In this document: positions 17,105 through 28,271 of the stretch, in pieces
Position numbering within the stretch: the first letter of the stretch is position 1
How the letters are laid out: every line of letters starts with the position of its first letter
Position numbers and translations under genes: made by a program
Origin: Noviherbaspirillum massiliense JC206
GTDB lineage: Bacteria > Pseudomonadota > Gammaproteobacteria > Burkholderiales > Burkholderiaceae_D
Length of the DNA stretch: 64,000 bases
NCBI RefSeq assembly: GCF_000312045.1
Contig: NZ_HE978634.1
Coordinates: 739,940-803,939, forward strand
Direction of reading: 5' to 3'
Notes under the pieces: model-generated
Database searches by the model: none
What the model was told of the DNA's origin: nothing
What the model saw: the letters and a program-made list of their open reading frames with translations, nothing else

Positions 17105-17584
17105 ACGGCGGCCGGCAAGGCGCCGCAGGATTGCCATGTGGATGAAGTGATGAGCAGCGACGTGCGCTGGTGTTTCGAAGACCAGTCGCTGGATGATGTG
17201 ATGCAGCGGATGGCGGACACGCAGATCCGGCGTGTGCCGGTGGTGTCGCATGACGATGCCCACCGGCTGATCGGCATCGTGTCGCTCGGCGACGTGGTGA
17301 CAAAGGCGTCGGGTCGACCCGAGGACGTGGACCGCACCATGGAAAAAATCTCCACGCCTTCCGAGCCTGACCGCTCGCCGGCCGGCACCGGCGGTGGCAG
17401 TCCTGCTGCCGGTGCGGCGGCAGCGGGCGGCACAGGACTGGGCTCGGCGGCAGACGCAGGCGATACCCGCGCTCCGGAGATCGGAACCCCGGCCGGCACC
17501 GATGCTGCCGGCGCGAGCGGGGCCTCCGGCGGAACAGCAAGCACGACAGGCACATCCGGCCCGCGTACGGGACCGAGGCCGTAG
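16934..17584 (+). CDS. CBS-pair domain protein with disordered C-terminus
   Basis: An AAGGAG seven bases upstream sets the start. Residues 1-140 contain two CBS motifs: MTRDVRFVSPQESLQRAA to MVTDRDITIRG, and MSSDVRWCFEDQSLDDVM to GIVSLGDVV. CBS pairs bind adenosine nucleotides and often sense energy state. The remaining 75 residues are Gly, Ala, Thr and Pro rich. Paralogues lie at 30572 and 50121, and the first 174 bases match the former exactly. It follows the SRPBCC gene and is followed by a REP element. Confidence 0.88.
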   Translation: MQMVSQVMTRDVRFVSPQESLQRAAQMMDEMNVGALPVCDGDRLVGMVTDRDITIRGTAAGKAPQDCHVDEVMSSDVRWCFEDQSLDDVMQRMADTQIRRVPVVSHDDAHRLIGIVSLGDVVTKASGRPEDVDRTMEKISTPSEPDRSPAGTGGGSPAAGAAAAGGTGLGSAADAGDTRAPEIGTPAGTDAAGASGASGGTASTTGTSGPRTGPRP

Positions 17585-17591
17585 TGAGGAA

Positions 17592-17744
17592 GTAGGGTGC
17601 GCCGTGCGCACCGGAAGTACAGGGTGCACTGCGCGCCCTGCCGCTCATGGCAGATTAGAATTCACCCCAGGGCAGCTTGCACGCGCAGGAAAGCAGGATG
17701 CGTCACACGTAGCGGGATGGCATGGTGCGCGCGGCGTACCCTAC
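17592..17744. repeat. REP/BIME pair (153 bp)
   Basis: The head GTAGGGTGCGCC (17592) and its inverted copy (ending 17744) flank an interior that includes another GGGTGC/GCGCCC palindrome. The element fills the gap between the CBS gene and the convergent PEBP gene. Confidence 0.85.
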
Positions 17745-17780
17745 TTCGCCTTCAAAGGAGTAAGGGCTTCCACCTGCCGG

Positions 17781-18331
17781 TCATTTGCTCTTCTGATACA
17801 GCCCCACAAGTTCGGCCTGTCCGATGACATGGCCCTGGATTGCTTTTTCCAGCGCGGCCCTGTCCGGCTTGCCGAGGTCGGGCAGCACGGTATCCAGCGC
17901 ATACAGCCGGTGGAAGTAGCGATGGCGACCGATCGGCGGACAAGGTCCGCCATAGCCCGTCCGCTTCCAGTCATTCACGCCTTCATGGGTGCCGGGCGGC
18001 AGGTCCTTCGCATGCATGCCCTGCGGCAGGCCGCTTGCGTTCGGCGGAATGTTGTACAGCATCCAGTGGGTCCAGATGCGCTGCGGCTTGGCGGGATCGG
18101 GCGCATCGGGATCGGTGACGATCAGCGCCAGGCTCTTCGTGCCATCCGGCAGGCCGGACCAGGACAGGGGCGGCGAGAGGTCCACGCCCTCGCAGGTATG
18201 GATGGCGGGAATGCCGCCGTTGGCCTGGAATGCGGATGAAGTAAGGGTCATCGCCATTGCATCGCTCCTTGTTGCAAGCCCGCACAGCATGGCTGCCGTC
18301 GCGAGCATGGTTCTGGTACAGGCGCCGCATG

Positions 18332-18335
<4 letters not shown>
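17781..18335 (-). CDS. YbhB/YbcL family Raf kinase inhibitor-like (PEBP) protein
   Basis: The start overlaps the lon stop by ATGA, which argues for this 184-residue form rather than a shorter one from MAMTLTSS. A signal peptide of about 28 residues precedes the domain. PEBP hallmarks are present: [10 protein letters not shown] with DPDAP, then [30 protein letters not shown], the ligand-site GPCPP..HRY.F signature. Such proteins bind phospholipid or phosphate headgroups; bacterial roles are unclear. It lies third in an hsp20-lon operon. Confidence 0.88.
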
Positions 18336-20760
<2,425 letters not shown>

Positions 20761-20764
<4 letters not shown>

Positions 20765-21165
20765 CCAAGCTTGTTGAGGGTCAGGATCAGGCAACCGTCC
20801 TTCAGCAGGCGTTGCCCGACCTGGAACTGGCCGGGCGGCAATTCAACCCGCCGTTCGAACTGCCCATACGGAATCTCGAGGCGCCGGATCATCGCGGTTT
20901 CGCGCGGTAGCGGCATGGCGCGCTGGCCGCGGATCACTACCGCCGGGCCTTCGATGGTGACGGCGAGCTGCTCGGCAGCCACGCCGGGCAGGGCAGTAAT
21001 GATGACGAGTTCCAGTTCCGTCTCGAACACATCCACCGGTGGTTCCCAGGTCGGCGTGCGGCCTTGATGTTCAAGCTGGAAAAACTGGCGGTGCAAGCGG
21101 TCGGCGCGCTCCAGCATGTCCAGCGCTTCATCCCATATCGATATCGTCGGGTCGCGCCATTTCAT
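20761..21165 (-). CDS. Small heat-shock protein (Hsp20/alpha-crystallin family)
   Basis: The start at 21165 (MKWRDPTIS) follows AAAGG. The 134-residue protein has an N-terminal helical arm, then an alpha-crystallin domain: PPVDVFETELELVIITALPG, the IEGPAVVIRGQR strand pair and the C-terminal GQRLLKDGCLILTLNK. The usual I-x-I anchor is present as LILTL. sHSPs hold unfolding proteins for refolding or degradation, a fitting partner for Lon, whose start overlaps this stop. A candidate heat-shock promoter lies upstream. Confidence 0.88.
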
Positions 21166-21280
21166 GGATTGCCTTTCACATGCGAAAGTGATTGGGGGGC
21201 AATGCGTCTGTCGATAGACCGGATTCCTCAGGTGGTGTTCCAACCGGGCGGGCATCCTGTTTCCTGTACTCAGTGCCTTG

Positions 21281-21310
21281 CAATACTGAGTGCAGCTTAT
21301 AAACTTCAAG
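21281..21310 (-). promoter_or_regulatory. Candidate sigma-32 (heat-shock) promoter for hsp20-lon-PEBP
   Basis: On the minus strand CTTGAAG (21310-21304) precedes CTCAGTATTG (21290-21281) with 13 bases between. The -35 fits the sigma-32 consensus CTTGAA; the -10 is a weak fit to CCCCAT-T. The setting before hsp20-lon supports it. Confidence 0.35.
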
Positions 21311-21363
21311 ATCGGAAAGCCGGATTCCAGACCGGCTCTTGCATTGGCGAGAAGGAGACACAG

Positions 21364-21870
21364 GTGGATACGGATTTCGATGCGCGCCGCAGAGGCGAAT
21401 TTCCGGTGGATGCACCGATCGAGGCGCTGAAGACGGATCACGCGCTGGTACGCCAGCTGTTCGATCGCTATTTCCAGGCGAAGGACATGAATGAAAAGAA
21501 AGACATCGGCCGCCGCCTGCTGGTCGTGCTGGAGGAACATACTGCCCTTGAGGAAGGTGCGTTCTATCCCCGCGTGCGCACTGTCGATCCTTCCCTCGTC
21601 GACCAGTGCGAGCAGGAACATGAAAAGGCACAGCAGCTGATGGACAGGTTCAAGATCACGGATGAGAGCGACCCGCGGATCGATCAGCTGTATCGCCAGC
21701 TCGCCGATGCCATCCTCGCGCATGTCGACAACGAGGAGCAGCATCTGTTTCCGAAAATCGAGAACGCGCAGCTTGATCTTGGCGCCATCGGACGCGAGAT
21801 GCAGACCTTCGAAATCAGCATGATCGCCGACCGCCTGCAAAAACCGATCGCGCCGGGTTTAAGAGTGTGA
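21364..21870 (+). CDS. Hemerythrin/HHE-domain protein
   Basis: A GTG start follows AAGGAG. The 168-residue protein holds paired helical His motifs: DHALVRQLFDRY, EEHTALEEGAFYP, EQEHEKAQQL and EEQHLFPKI. These give the five-His, two-carboxylate set for a di-iron centre. HHE proteins sense or buffer O2, NO or iron. It is divergent from the hsp20-lon operon. A charged C-terminal tail follows the last helix. Confidence 0.82.
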   Translation: MDTDFDARRRGEFPVDAPIEALKTDHALVRQLFDRYFQAKDMNEKKDIGRRLLVVLEEHTALEEGAFYPRVRTVDPSLVDQCEQEHEKAQQLMDRFKITDESDPRIDQLYRQLADAILAHVDNEEQHLFPKIENAQLDLGAIGREMQTFEISMIADRLQKPIAPGLRV

Positions 21871-22068
21871 CGTTCGCCGCGCCGCAGGCTTGCCGGGAAA
21901 TCCTGCCGTGACGTTTGCCTCGCAGGACGCCGTTGAAGTGGCAGCGGGTGGCGGGAGCGCGCCCTGGCAGCAGACTGATTCTTGATAAGACTTTGCGGAC
22001 GACCCGGCAGTCCCTTTCGGCGAGCCCGGCGATGCGTCTTCGCATGAACAATCAAAATGGAGCGAATC

Positions 22069-23028
22069 ATGATGCAACCCAGTTCCCCCGGCAATGCGTC
22101 GCGTCCCGAGCACTGGCCCGCTCTTGATTTCAAGTCATGGAAGGATACCTATGCGACGCTGCACATGTGGACGCAAATCGTCGGCAAGATCCGGCTCGCC
22201 TGCAGCCCGTGGACCAATCACTCCTGGCATGTTCCCCTGTATGTAACCGTGCGCGGCTTGACCACCTCTCCCATTTCCCATGGCGCGCGCGCATTCCAGA
22301 TCGATTTCGATTTCATCGAACACCAATTGGTAATCCAGACGGATGACGGCAGGTGCGAAACCTTGCCGCTTAAGCCGCAGCCGGTCGCCGACTTTTACCG
22401 GGAAGTGTGCGGCAGGATGGCGCGGCTCGGGCTCGACGTGACAATCAACACCACACCGAACGAAGTTGCCGATGCCATCCCGTTCGAGGAAGACCGCGTC
22501 CATGCGTCCTATGATGCGGAGGCGGCGCACCGCTGCTGGCGTGCCATGCTGCAGGCGGACCGCGTGTTCAAGGAATTCCGCGCCCGCTTCATCGGCAAGT
22601 GCAGCCCGGTGCATTTTTTCTGGGGAAGCTTCGATCTCGCCGTGACGCGCTTTTCCGGGCGCCCGGCGCCGGAACATCCGGGAGGCGTGCCGCATCTTCC
22701 GGACTGGGTGGCGCGCGAAGCCTATTCGCACGAGGTCAGCAGTTGCGGGTTCTGGCCGGGCAGCGCGGCATTGCCGTCTCCGGTGTTCTACTCCTATGCC
22801 TATCCCGAGCCGGAAGGATTCAACGCAGCGCCGCTGCTCCCGGGCAGGGCAGTCTATGACAGCACGCTTCGGGAATTCATCCTGCCGTACGAGGTGGTGC
22901 GGCGGGCGGAGTCGCCGGATGCGACATTGCTCGATTTCCTGCAAGGCAGTTTCGATGCGGCGGCCCGGCTCGCACACTGGGACAGTTCAGTCTTGAGGGG
23001 GCCTGAACTGTCTCCCCATGCATCGTAA
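22069..23028 (+). CDS. DUF5996 family protein
   Basis: The start at 22069 has GGAG six bases upstream; an earlier in-frame ATG overlaps that site. The 319-residue protein has the family's hallmarks: DFKSWKDTYATLHMWTQIVGKIRLA, PWTNHSWHVPLYVT, a central FFWGSFDLAVTRFSGR and later EVSSCGFWPGS with ...SYAYPEPEGF. The family is uncharacterised and has no predicted active site. It is cytoplasmic and monocistronic here. Confidence 0.85.
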   Translation: MMQPSSPGNASRPEHWPALDFKSWKDTYATLHMWTQIVGKIRLACSPWTNHSWHVPLYVTVRGLTTSPISHGARAFQIDFDFIEHQLVIQTDDGRCETLPLKPQPVADFYREVCGRMARLGLDVTINTTPNEVADAIPFEEDRVHASYDAEAAHRCWRAMLQADRVFKEFRARFIGKCSPVHFFWGSFDLAVTRFSGRPAPEHPGGVPHLPDWVAREAYSHEVSSCGFWPGSAALPSPVFYSYAYPEPEGFNAAPLLPGRAVYDSTLREFILPYEVVRRAESPDATLLDFLQGSFDAAARLAHWDSSVLRGPELSPHAS

Positions 23029-23054
23029 CGCCGGTTCCCGGCCGGCAAATCCCG

Positions 23055-23927
23055 CTAGCGCTGTTCCTTGGACAGGGCGGCGCCGCAATCCTTGCAGAAC
23101 TTGGCGTCGGCTTCGTGGCCCTCGCTGCGGCATGCGGCACAGACGCGCATCGAGGGTTGCCGCCCCATGCGCCGGTACGCCATCTCGGCCGTCACGATCC
23201 CGGTTGGAACGGCGAGCGTGCCCCAGCCCAGCATCATCATCAGCGAAGCGATCATCTTGCCGGTGTTGGTCTGCGGCGTGATGTCGCCATAGCCGACCGT
23301 GGTCAGCGTCACGATTGCCCAGTACACCGACTTCGGTATGCTGGTGAAGCCATGTTCCGGCCCTTCGACCACGTACATCACCGTGCCCAGGATCAGCACC
23401 ACCATCATGACGAACAGGATGAAGACGAAGATCTTGCGCTGGCTCGCGCGCAGCGCGGCCATCAGGGCCTGGTATTCCGCGACATACAGGGTCAGCTTCA
23501 GGATCCGGAAAATGCGTAGCAGGCGCAGGATGCGCACGTCCAGCAGGGCATGCACCTCCGGTACCACAAGGGCGAGATAAGTCGGCAGGATCGCCAGCAG
23601 GTCGATGATGCCGAACACGCTGGTCATGTAGCGCAGCGGGTGTTTCACGCAGTAAATCCGGGCAAGGTATTCGATCGTGAACAGGATGGTGAATCCCCAT
23701 TCGAGCACGTCGATTGCGGTGCCGTAGCGGTCGCCGATGGCATGCACGCTGTCCATCATTACGACCAGGATGCTGAACAGGATGACCGCGATCAGGGTGA
23801 GATCGAAGCGCTTTCCGGCTTTCGTGTCGGATTCGAAAATGATGCTGTACACGCGCCGCCGCAGGCCGCCTTCCGGCTTGCCGAATTCTTCGGTCGAGGG
23901 CACAGCAATCGGTTGGGTCTGGTCCAT
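23055..23927 (-). CDS. Voltage-gated-type potassium channel (ion transporter family)
   Basis: The start at 23927 (MDQTQPIAVP) gives 290 residues. Six transmembrane segments are visible: S1 around 42-58, S4 with Arg at 132, 135, 138 and 141 in RILRLLRIFRILKL, and a pore loop with TVGYGD at 210-215. The TVGYGD filter marks K+ selectivity. Unusually, the C-terminus has a Cys pair set (C263, C266, C278, C281) typical of a zinc ribbon. It sits with no obvious partner genes. Confidence 0.9.
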   Translation of the reverse strand: MDQTQPIAVPSTEEFGKPEGGLRRRVYSIIFESDTKAGKRFDLTLIAVILFSILVVMMDSVHAIGDRYGTAIDVLEWGFTILFTIEYLARIYCVKHPLRYMTSVFGIIDLLAILPTYLALVVPEVHALLDVRILRLLRIFRILKLTLYVAEYQALMAALRASQRKIFVFILFVMMVVLILGTVMYVVEGPEHGFTSIPKSVYWAIVTLTTVGYGDITPQTNTGKMIASLMMMLGWGTLAVPTGIVTAEMAYRRMGRQPSMRVCAACRSEGHEADAKFCKDCGAALSKEQR

Positions 23928-24208
23928 CTTCGTGGCAGGAGACTGGATGCTGCCATGCCGCAGGACTGCTGCTCGGAACTTGGCATGGCGGGAATGATGA
24001 CAGCAAGATAACGTAATCGGATCAATGCGTCCAGCAGGGTCCCGGCTTCGACGGCATCGAGCTTCGCCTGCGGGCAACATCGGCCGTGAGGCTGGGCGGC
24101 TTGCGCCATCAGGTGATGGAAAGGCCCAGGGCTTTCGCCGATGCGAACTTCAATCGTGGCCCGTCAGGGCGAATCTCGCGAACGGCCTGAAAGCGCCGAT
24201 GCCTGGTC

Positions 24209-24559
24209 CTACTTCACGGCCTGCTGCACCTTCGCACCGGCTTTCCCGAGCGCCTCGCCGGTTTTTTTCGCACCCTTCCTGACGCCCTTGTCAAAGTGAT
24301 GCGCGCCTTTCTGTATGCCGTTGCCGGCATGATGCGCGCCCTTCTCAAGTCCCGGGCGGGCCTTGCTGGCGCCCTTGTTGATGCCTTCGCCCGCCTTCGT
24401 GATCCCTTTCTCGATGCCCATGCCGGCCTTCTGGGCCACTTCGCCGACTTTTTGCGCGGCATTCTCGATGGCATTGGCATGGGCTGCGGGAAGGAGGACG
24501 GCGAGGCTCAGGATGCCGGCCGCGCATGCCAGGGTCAGACGCAGGGATGGCTGGATCAT
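24209..24559 (-). CDS. Secreted repeat-rich amphipathic helical protein
   Basis: The 116-residue protein has a signal peptide (LSLAVLLPAAHA) and then an 11-residue-like periodic sequence, with units such as GIEKGITKAGEG, INKGASKARPG and IQKGAHHFDKG. Lys, Gly and Ala dominate. The regular spacing suggests amphipathic helices as in LEA or apolipoprotein-like proteins, so membrane or desiccation protection is possible but not shown. The downstream region is transcribed away from it. Confidence 0.62.
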   Translation of the reverse strand: MIQPSLRLTLACAAGILSLAVLLPAAHANAIENAAQKVGEVAQKAGMGIEKGITKAGEGINKGASKARPGLEKGAHHAGNGIQKGAHHFDKGVRKGAKKTGEALGKAGAKVQQAVK

Positions 24560-24657
24560 TCTTGGGCTCGTTGTTGAAATGCGGAAAACCGAGTGTAGTC
24601 CAATCCGTCGCCAAATGATGTCAAAATCACAGCTTGTTGCAAAAACGGGGAGAAATC

Positions 24658-25020
24658 ATGCCTTACATGCTGCTGATCCTTGAGCCGCCCGAGCAGAGGC
24701 TTACCCGCTCCGAGGCGGAAGGCAATGCCGCCTACGAGAGCATGCTGCGCTTTGGCGACGACCTGCAGGCCAGGGGCTTGCTGCTGGCCGCCGAGTCTCT
24801 CGGCTCGCATGCCGGTGCGGCGCGGGTCCGCGTGCGCAGCGGCCAGACACATGTGCTCGACGGCCCGTTCGCGGAAGCGAAGGAAATGGTGGGCGGTTTC
24901 TTCCTGCTCAATTGCGAGACGCGGGAAGAAGCGATCGACATTGCTGCGCGCTGCCCGGCAGCGGAATGGTGCACGGTGGAAGTGCGCAACCTGGCACCCT
25001 GTTACGAAGACCGGGCCTGA
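24658..25020 (+). CDS. YCII-related (DGPF domain) protein
   Basis: The 120-residue protein starts after GGGGAG. It shows the YCII/DGPF pattern: MPYMLLILEPPEQ at the N-terminus, LDGPFAEAKEMVGGFFLLNC in the centre, and RCPAAEWCTVEVRNLAP. The DGPF domain often pairs with ECF sigma factors, none of which is seen here. The fold is ferredoxin-like with a His/Asp active site in YciI; the biochemical role here is unknown. Confidence 0.85.
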   Translation: MPYMLLILEPPEQRLTRSEAEGNAAYESMLRFGDDLQARGLLLAAESLGSHAGAARVRVRSGQTHVLDGPFAEAKEMVGGFFLLNCETREEAIDIAARCPAAEWCTVEVRNLAPCYEDRA

Positions 25021-25108
25021 GCCGCCTCAAGGCGCAGTCGCCTCACGTGGCATGCCGGCAGCGCCGGGCCGATAATGGAATCCGGCGCACTTCGATCGAG
25101 AGCATGCC

Positions 25109-25531
25109 ATGGCACAAGCACAAGCCTCCCAGGACGTCGTCGCGATACGGCCCGAACAGGCGGTCGTGACGCGGCAGCGCCTGCCTTATTTCATTGGCAT
25201 TTCCGGAAACACCGCCGGCAGCAGGGGGCTGTCCATGCATATCGTCGTGATTCCCCCCGGAGCGGCGGCCGAGCCCCATTTGCATGAAGGCTACGAGACC
25301 GGCATCTATGTGCTCGAAGGCCGGGTCGAAACGCGTTACGGGGAAGGCCTGGCCGAGTCGGTGGTCAGCGAGGCCGGCGACTTCCTGTTCATCCCGCCTT
25401 CGATGCCGCACAAGGCGATCAACCTGAGCAGCACCGAGGCCGCCCGCGCCATCGTGGCGCGCAATGATCCGGATGAACAGGAACGGGTCATTCCTTATTC
25501 CGTCCGGCAGGACAAGGATCGGCCCGCATGA
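25109..25531 (+). CDS. Cupin-domain protein
   Basis: The 140-residue protein has two cupin motifs: HLHEGYETGIYVLEGRVETRYG (first motif, H-x-H...E...G) and a second with FIPPSMPHKAINLS. These form the beta-barrel and metal site. Small cupins range from isomerases to sensors; the substrate is unknown. It lies 88 bases after the YCII gene in the same direction and may be co-transcribed. A strong hairpin follows. Confidence 0.88.
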   Translation: MAQAQASQDVVAIRPEQAVVTRQRLPYFIGISGNTAGSRGLSMHIVVIPPGAAAEPHLHEGYETGIYVLEGRVETRYGEGLAESVVSEAGDFLFIPPSMPHKAINLSSTEAARAIVARNDPDEQERVIPYSVRQDKDRPA

Positions 25532-25575
25532 AGAAAACGGGCCGCCCGGTCAAGAGACGGGGCGGCCCGGTGAAA
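25531..25575 (-). terminator. Rho-independent terminator of the MFS gene
   Basis: A 10-bp perfect stem, CGGGCCGCCC (25538) and GGGCGGCCCG (ending 25569), is followed on the minus strand by TTTTCTT. It lies between the convergent cupin and MFS genes and fits the minus-strand transcript. Confidence 0.85.
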
Positions 25576-25594
25576 GGTGGAGGGATCGCGCTTC

Positions 25595-26770
25595 TTACTT
25601 GAGCATGTTCGCCCTGGCGGACACGAAGGCGATCGCGACGCTCAGCAGGCCGATGAAGCCGATGGCGACCTGGATACCGAGGTGGTCGGCCATGGTGCCG
25701 ATCACGGGCGGGCCCATCAGGCCGCCGATGTTGCATACCGTGGCCACGCTTGCGGTAGCCATGGGACCTTCCCGGCCGGCCGCGCTGTAGATGAACGGAA
25801 ACAGCAGCGACAAGCCCATGCCGGCAAAGGCAAAGCCTGCGAGGGCCAGAGGCGCACTCGGCGCGAACACTGCGAGGAACAGGCCGCTCGCGGCAATCAC
25901 GGCGCCGGACGATACCAGGCGGCGCGCACCATGCTTTTCCTTCAACCGGTCGCCCATCAGGCGCGACACCAGCATCATGACCGTGAAGGCAGACAGGGCC
26001 AGCGGCGCCACGCCCGCCGACACATTGAAGTGGTCTTTCAGATAAACACCGCTCCAGTCCGCGATGCTGTTTTCCGACATCGCACCGCAAAAGCCCAGTA
26101 TGCCCAGCACGGCCAGCGGGCCGCTCGGCAGGGCGAAGGCCTTTTTCTCGATCACTTCGCCGCCTTCATCGGCTTCCAGCATCTGGCAGCTGAGCCACAT
26201 CAGGAGTGCGACAGGCAGGGCCACCGCGATGAAGTGCATCGATGGCTTGATGCCCATGCCGGCCACGAAGCTGCCCAGCAGTGCGCCGCCCAGCGAACCG
26301 ACGCAGCCCAGGGCATGCAGCCTCGACATCTTCGACATCCCGGCAGCCTTTTCAAATCGTGCCGCCACTGCATTCAGGCCGACGCCGAAGCAGCCGCCGC
26401 TCACGCCCAGCATCAATACCGCGAGCATCAGCAGGGGCACGCTGGGCGCCAGGCCGATGGCCGGCAGCACGGCGCTCAGTCCGAGCCCGGCGTAAAGAGT
26501 TGTCCTTCTGCCGCCGAAATTCGCCATCAGGCGCGAAGCCAGCGGATAAGAAATCACTGCACCCAGGCCGCCGCACAGCAGCACGAAGGACAGCATCGAA
26601 TGGGAAATCTGCAAGCCGTCGCGCAAGGCCGGAATGCGGCTTGCCCAGCTGCCCATGAGCAGGCCGGACAGGGCAAACACTGTGGGCAAGGCAATGTGCT
26701 GAACATTGGGAAATGTCAGCCGAACGGGAAGAGCGGAAGCTTGAACGGGAAGGGTGGAGGCAGTTTGCAT
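25595..26770 (-). CDS. MFS transporter (YbjJ-like)
   Basis: The 391-residue protein has about 12 hydrophobic segments. FALSGLLMGSWASRIPALRDGL and GLGAVISYPLASRLMANFGGRRTTL match the YbjJ-type MFS subfamily, with a repeated motif near the half-way point (MMLVSRLMGDRLKEKHGARRL). Substrate is unknown; YbjJ-like members are usually annotated as inner-membrane permeases without assay. It ends at the terminator shared with the cupin gene and is monocistronic. Confidence 0.87.
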   Translation of the reverse strand: MQTASTLPVQASALPVRLTFPNVQHIALPTVFALSGLLMGSWASRIPALRDGLQISHSMLSFVLLCGGLGAVISYPLASRLMANFGGRRTTLYAGLGLSAVLPAIGLAPSVPLLMLAVLMLGVSGGCFGVGLNAVAARFEKAAGMSKMSRLHALGCVGSLGGALLGSFVAGMGIKPSMHFIAVALPVALLMWLSCQMLEADEGGEVIEKKAFALPSGPLAVLGILGFCGAMSENSIADWSGVYLKDHFNVSAGVAPLALSAFTVMMLVSRLMGDRLKEKHGARRLVSSGAVIAASGLFLAVFAPSAPLALAGFAFAGMGLSLLFPFIYSAAGREGPMATASVATVCNIGGLMGPPVIGTMADHLGIQVAIGFIGLLSVAIAFVSARANMLK

Positions 26771-27077
26771 TGGTGTCGAAGGGCAACGTTTCTATCACGT
26801 AACGGGCTCTTCGATACTGCACCTCAGAAATAGTTTCCCCTCAGCAGGGGTAATTCCAAATTATTTTTCAGCGGGCAAAAATTGTTTGCGCGCAAGCATG
26901 CAAACCGTTCAAGGCCGGCGGTCGAAAGAGGGGATTCGCGTGCAGGAAGGCATTGCCGCTCATGCACCTGCAGAGGACTGGCGATGGAAGGATGTCACGC
27001 AGGGAAGGGGATGCTGGACTGGAGAAAGCGGGACTGCTGCGGGCGCAGTCCGCTGCTGTTTCAAACAGCGGGGAAGG
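26771..27077 (-). other. Intergenic region (307 bp) before the MFS gene
   Basis: No gene is convincing. A small CCCCTCAGCAGGGG hairpin at about 26836, followed by an A/T-rich run, may end the transcript of the downstream minus-strand gene or form part of the MFS leader. Nothing else is seen. Confidence 0.35.
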
Positions 27078-27371
27078 CTACTCGCGGGTCATCAGGTCGA
27101 GCTTGTCGATCTCGGCTGCCGCCCATTCGATGAACGCGCGCAACTTCTCTTTCAGGTCGTCGAAGGCGGCATCATCGTCGAGCGGCTTCATGCAGCTCAT
27201 GGCGAGGTTCAAGGCGGTCGCTGCCTGCAGGAGATTGCCCAGGATTTCATGCCTGTTTTTCATGAGGTAAAGCCGGAATCCATCGGTCATCGGTACCTGC
27301 AGGTCGGTCGAGTTGCGCCACATCTCCAGCATGGCCTGCATCTTTTCAATGTCCAGTTCGACTTTCATCAT
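27078..27371 (-). CDS. Small helical hypothetical protein
   Basis: The start is one of two adjacent ATGs at 27371/27368 after GGAG, the second at better spacing. The 97-residue product is helical and acidic (LDIEKMQAMLEMWRN; LLQAATALNLAMSCMKPLDDD). It has no signal peptide or known motif. It stands alone upstream of the MFS gene. Confidence 0.6.
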   Translation of the reverse strand: MMKVELDIEKMQAMLEMWRNSTDLQVPMTDGFRLYLMKNRHEILGNLLQAATALNLAMSCMKPLDDDAAFDDLKEKLRAFIEWAAAEIDKLDLMTRE

Positions 27372-27808
27372 GGGCTCCATCTGATTGATTGCACAACTGC
27401 CGGGTGCAAGCGGGCCGGTCCGGCGTTTGCATGATCCCGGGCTTCCCCGCGCCCTATGGGTTCATGCCGGCTTCGTGGGGCCAGGCTGACGAACATGGGC
27501 GTACATGCATGAAGTGCGGCCGCAAAGGAATACCCGTTCAGACATTCGCGGTCAAGCATCGTGCCGGAAGTCATATGCAATTGAGCCGCACGGGCTTCTC
27601 GGGGTACCGCATGAATGCGCGGGACGCCGGGCGTTCCCGACTGGAATGAAGAGTGTTTCCTCGAAGAAGTTTCCTGGTGGCGCAGAAGGCATGCCCGCTT
27701 TGCCCATCCGATAATTTCCTGTCGCCGTTTATAAACTCTGGAGCAAGAAAGCGGTCACATTCAAGCCGTATGTTTGTGAAACCGGTTCTAACTGACAAGG
27801 AGAAAAGA
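27372..27808 (+). other. Intergenic region (437 bp)
   Basis: The long gap between the minus-strand helical gene and the YtxH-like gene shows no convincing coding sequence. A candidate promoter, with TTTATAAAC about 60 bases before the YtxH-like gene, is the only feature noted. Confidence 0.35.
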
Positions 27809-28084
27809 ATGATGAATGAGGACACAACAAGCACGTCGCCCTTCACCTGGCTTCTCGGCGGTATTGCACTGGGCGCCCTTGCCATGTTCCTGCTCGACCC
27901 CGAGCAGGGAAACCGCCGTCGTGCGCTGGCGCGCGACAAGCTCTACAGCGCGGGCACCAAGGCGCGCAAATCCATGGATGCAGCCTCGCGCGATCTGGCC
28001 AACCGGGCACAAGGCATGCGCTCCGAAGCCAGCCGCATGGTGTCGGACATCAGCGATTCTGTCGGCAGCAAGACCCTGCAATAA
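27809..28084 (+). CDS. YtxH-like membrane-anchored helical protein
   Basis: A strong AAGGAG precedes two adjacent ATGs. The 91-residue protein has one hydrophobic segment at 14-30 (LLGGIALGALAMFLLDP) and then a Lys/Arg/Ala-rich helix (RRRALARDKLYSAGTKARKSM). This is the general pattern of YtxH-type stress-related membrane proteins. A stable hairpin follows. Confidence 0.68.
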   Translation: MMNEDTTSTSPFTWLLGGIALGALAMFLLDPEQGNRRRALARDKLYSAGTKARKSMDAASRDLANRAQGMRSEASRMVSDISDSVGSKTLQ

Positions 28085-28092
28085 GCCGGCTG

Positions 28093-28118
28093 GCGACCCG
28101 CCTCCCGGGGCGGGTCGC
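28093..28118 (+). terminator. GC-rich hairpin after the YtxH-like gene
   Basis: A perfect 10-bp stem GCGACCCGCC / GGCGGGTCGC with a 6-base loop starts eight bases after the stop codon. The following T-run is only two bases, so it may work as an intrinsic stop or an RNA 3' protector. Confidence 0.6.
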
Positions 28119-28271
28119 TTGCCTGTGCCTGGCCGTCGGGCGGCAAGGCAGGGGAGGTCGTCAGCGTATTCAGCAGGAACGGGCTTGAGGACAGCAGGCA
28201 GGAGTTGATTCGTCCTTGTGCCGGCAAGGGCGGACGGGAGCTCATGGACCTGTCCGCCCTGCCAGCACGGT

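Noticed and set aside
15680-17629. A 649-codon minus-strand frame over the SRPBCC and CBS genes
   Set aside because: It is low-complexity and antisense to two genes with clear domains and ribosome sites.
25577-26833. A 418-codon plus-strand frame opposite the MFS gene
   Set aside because: It is His/Gln/Arg-rich shadow coding, antisense to a transporter with twelve hydrophobic segments.
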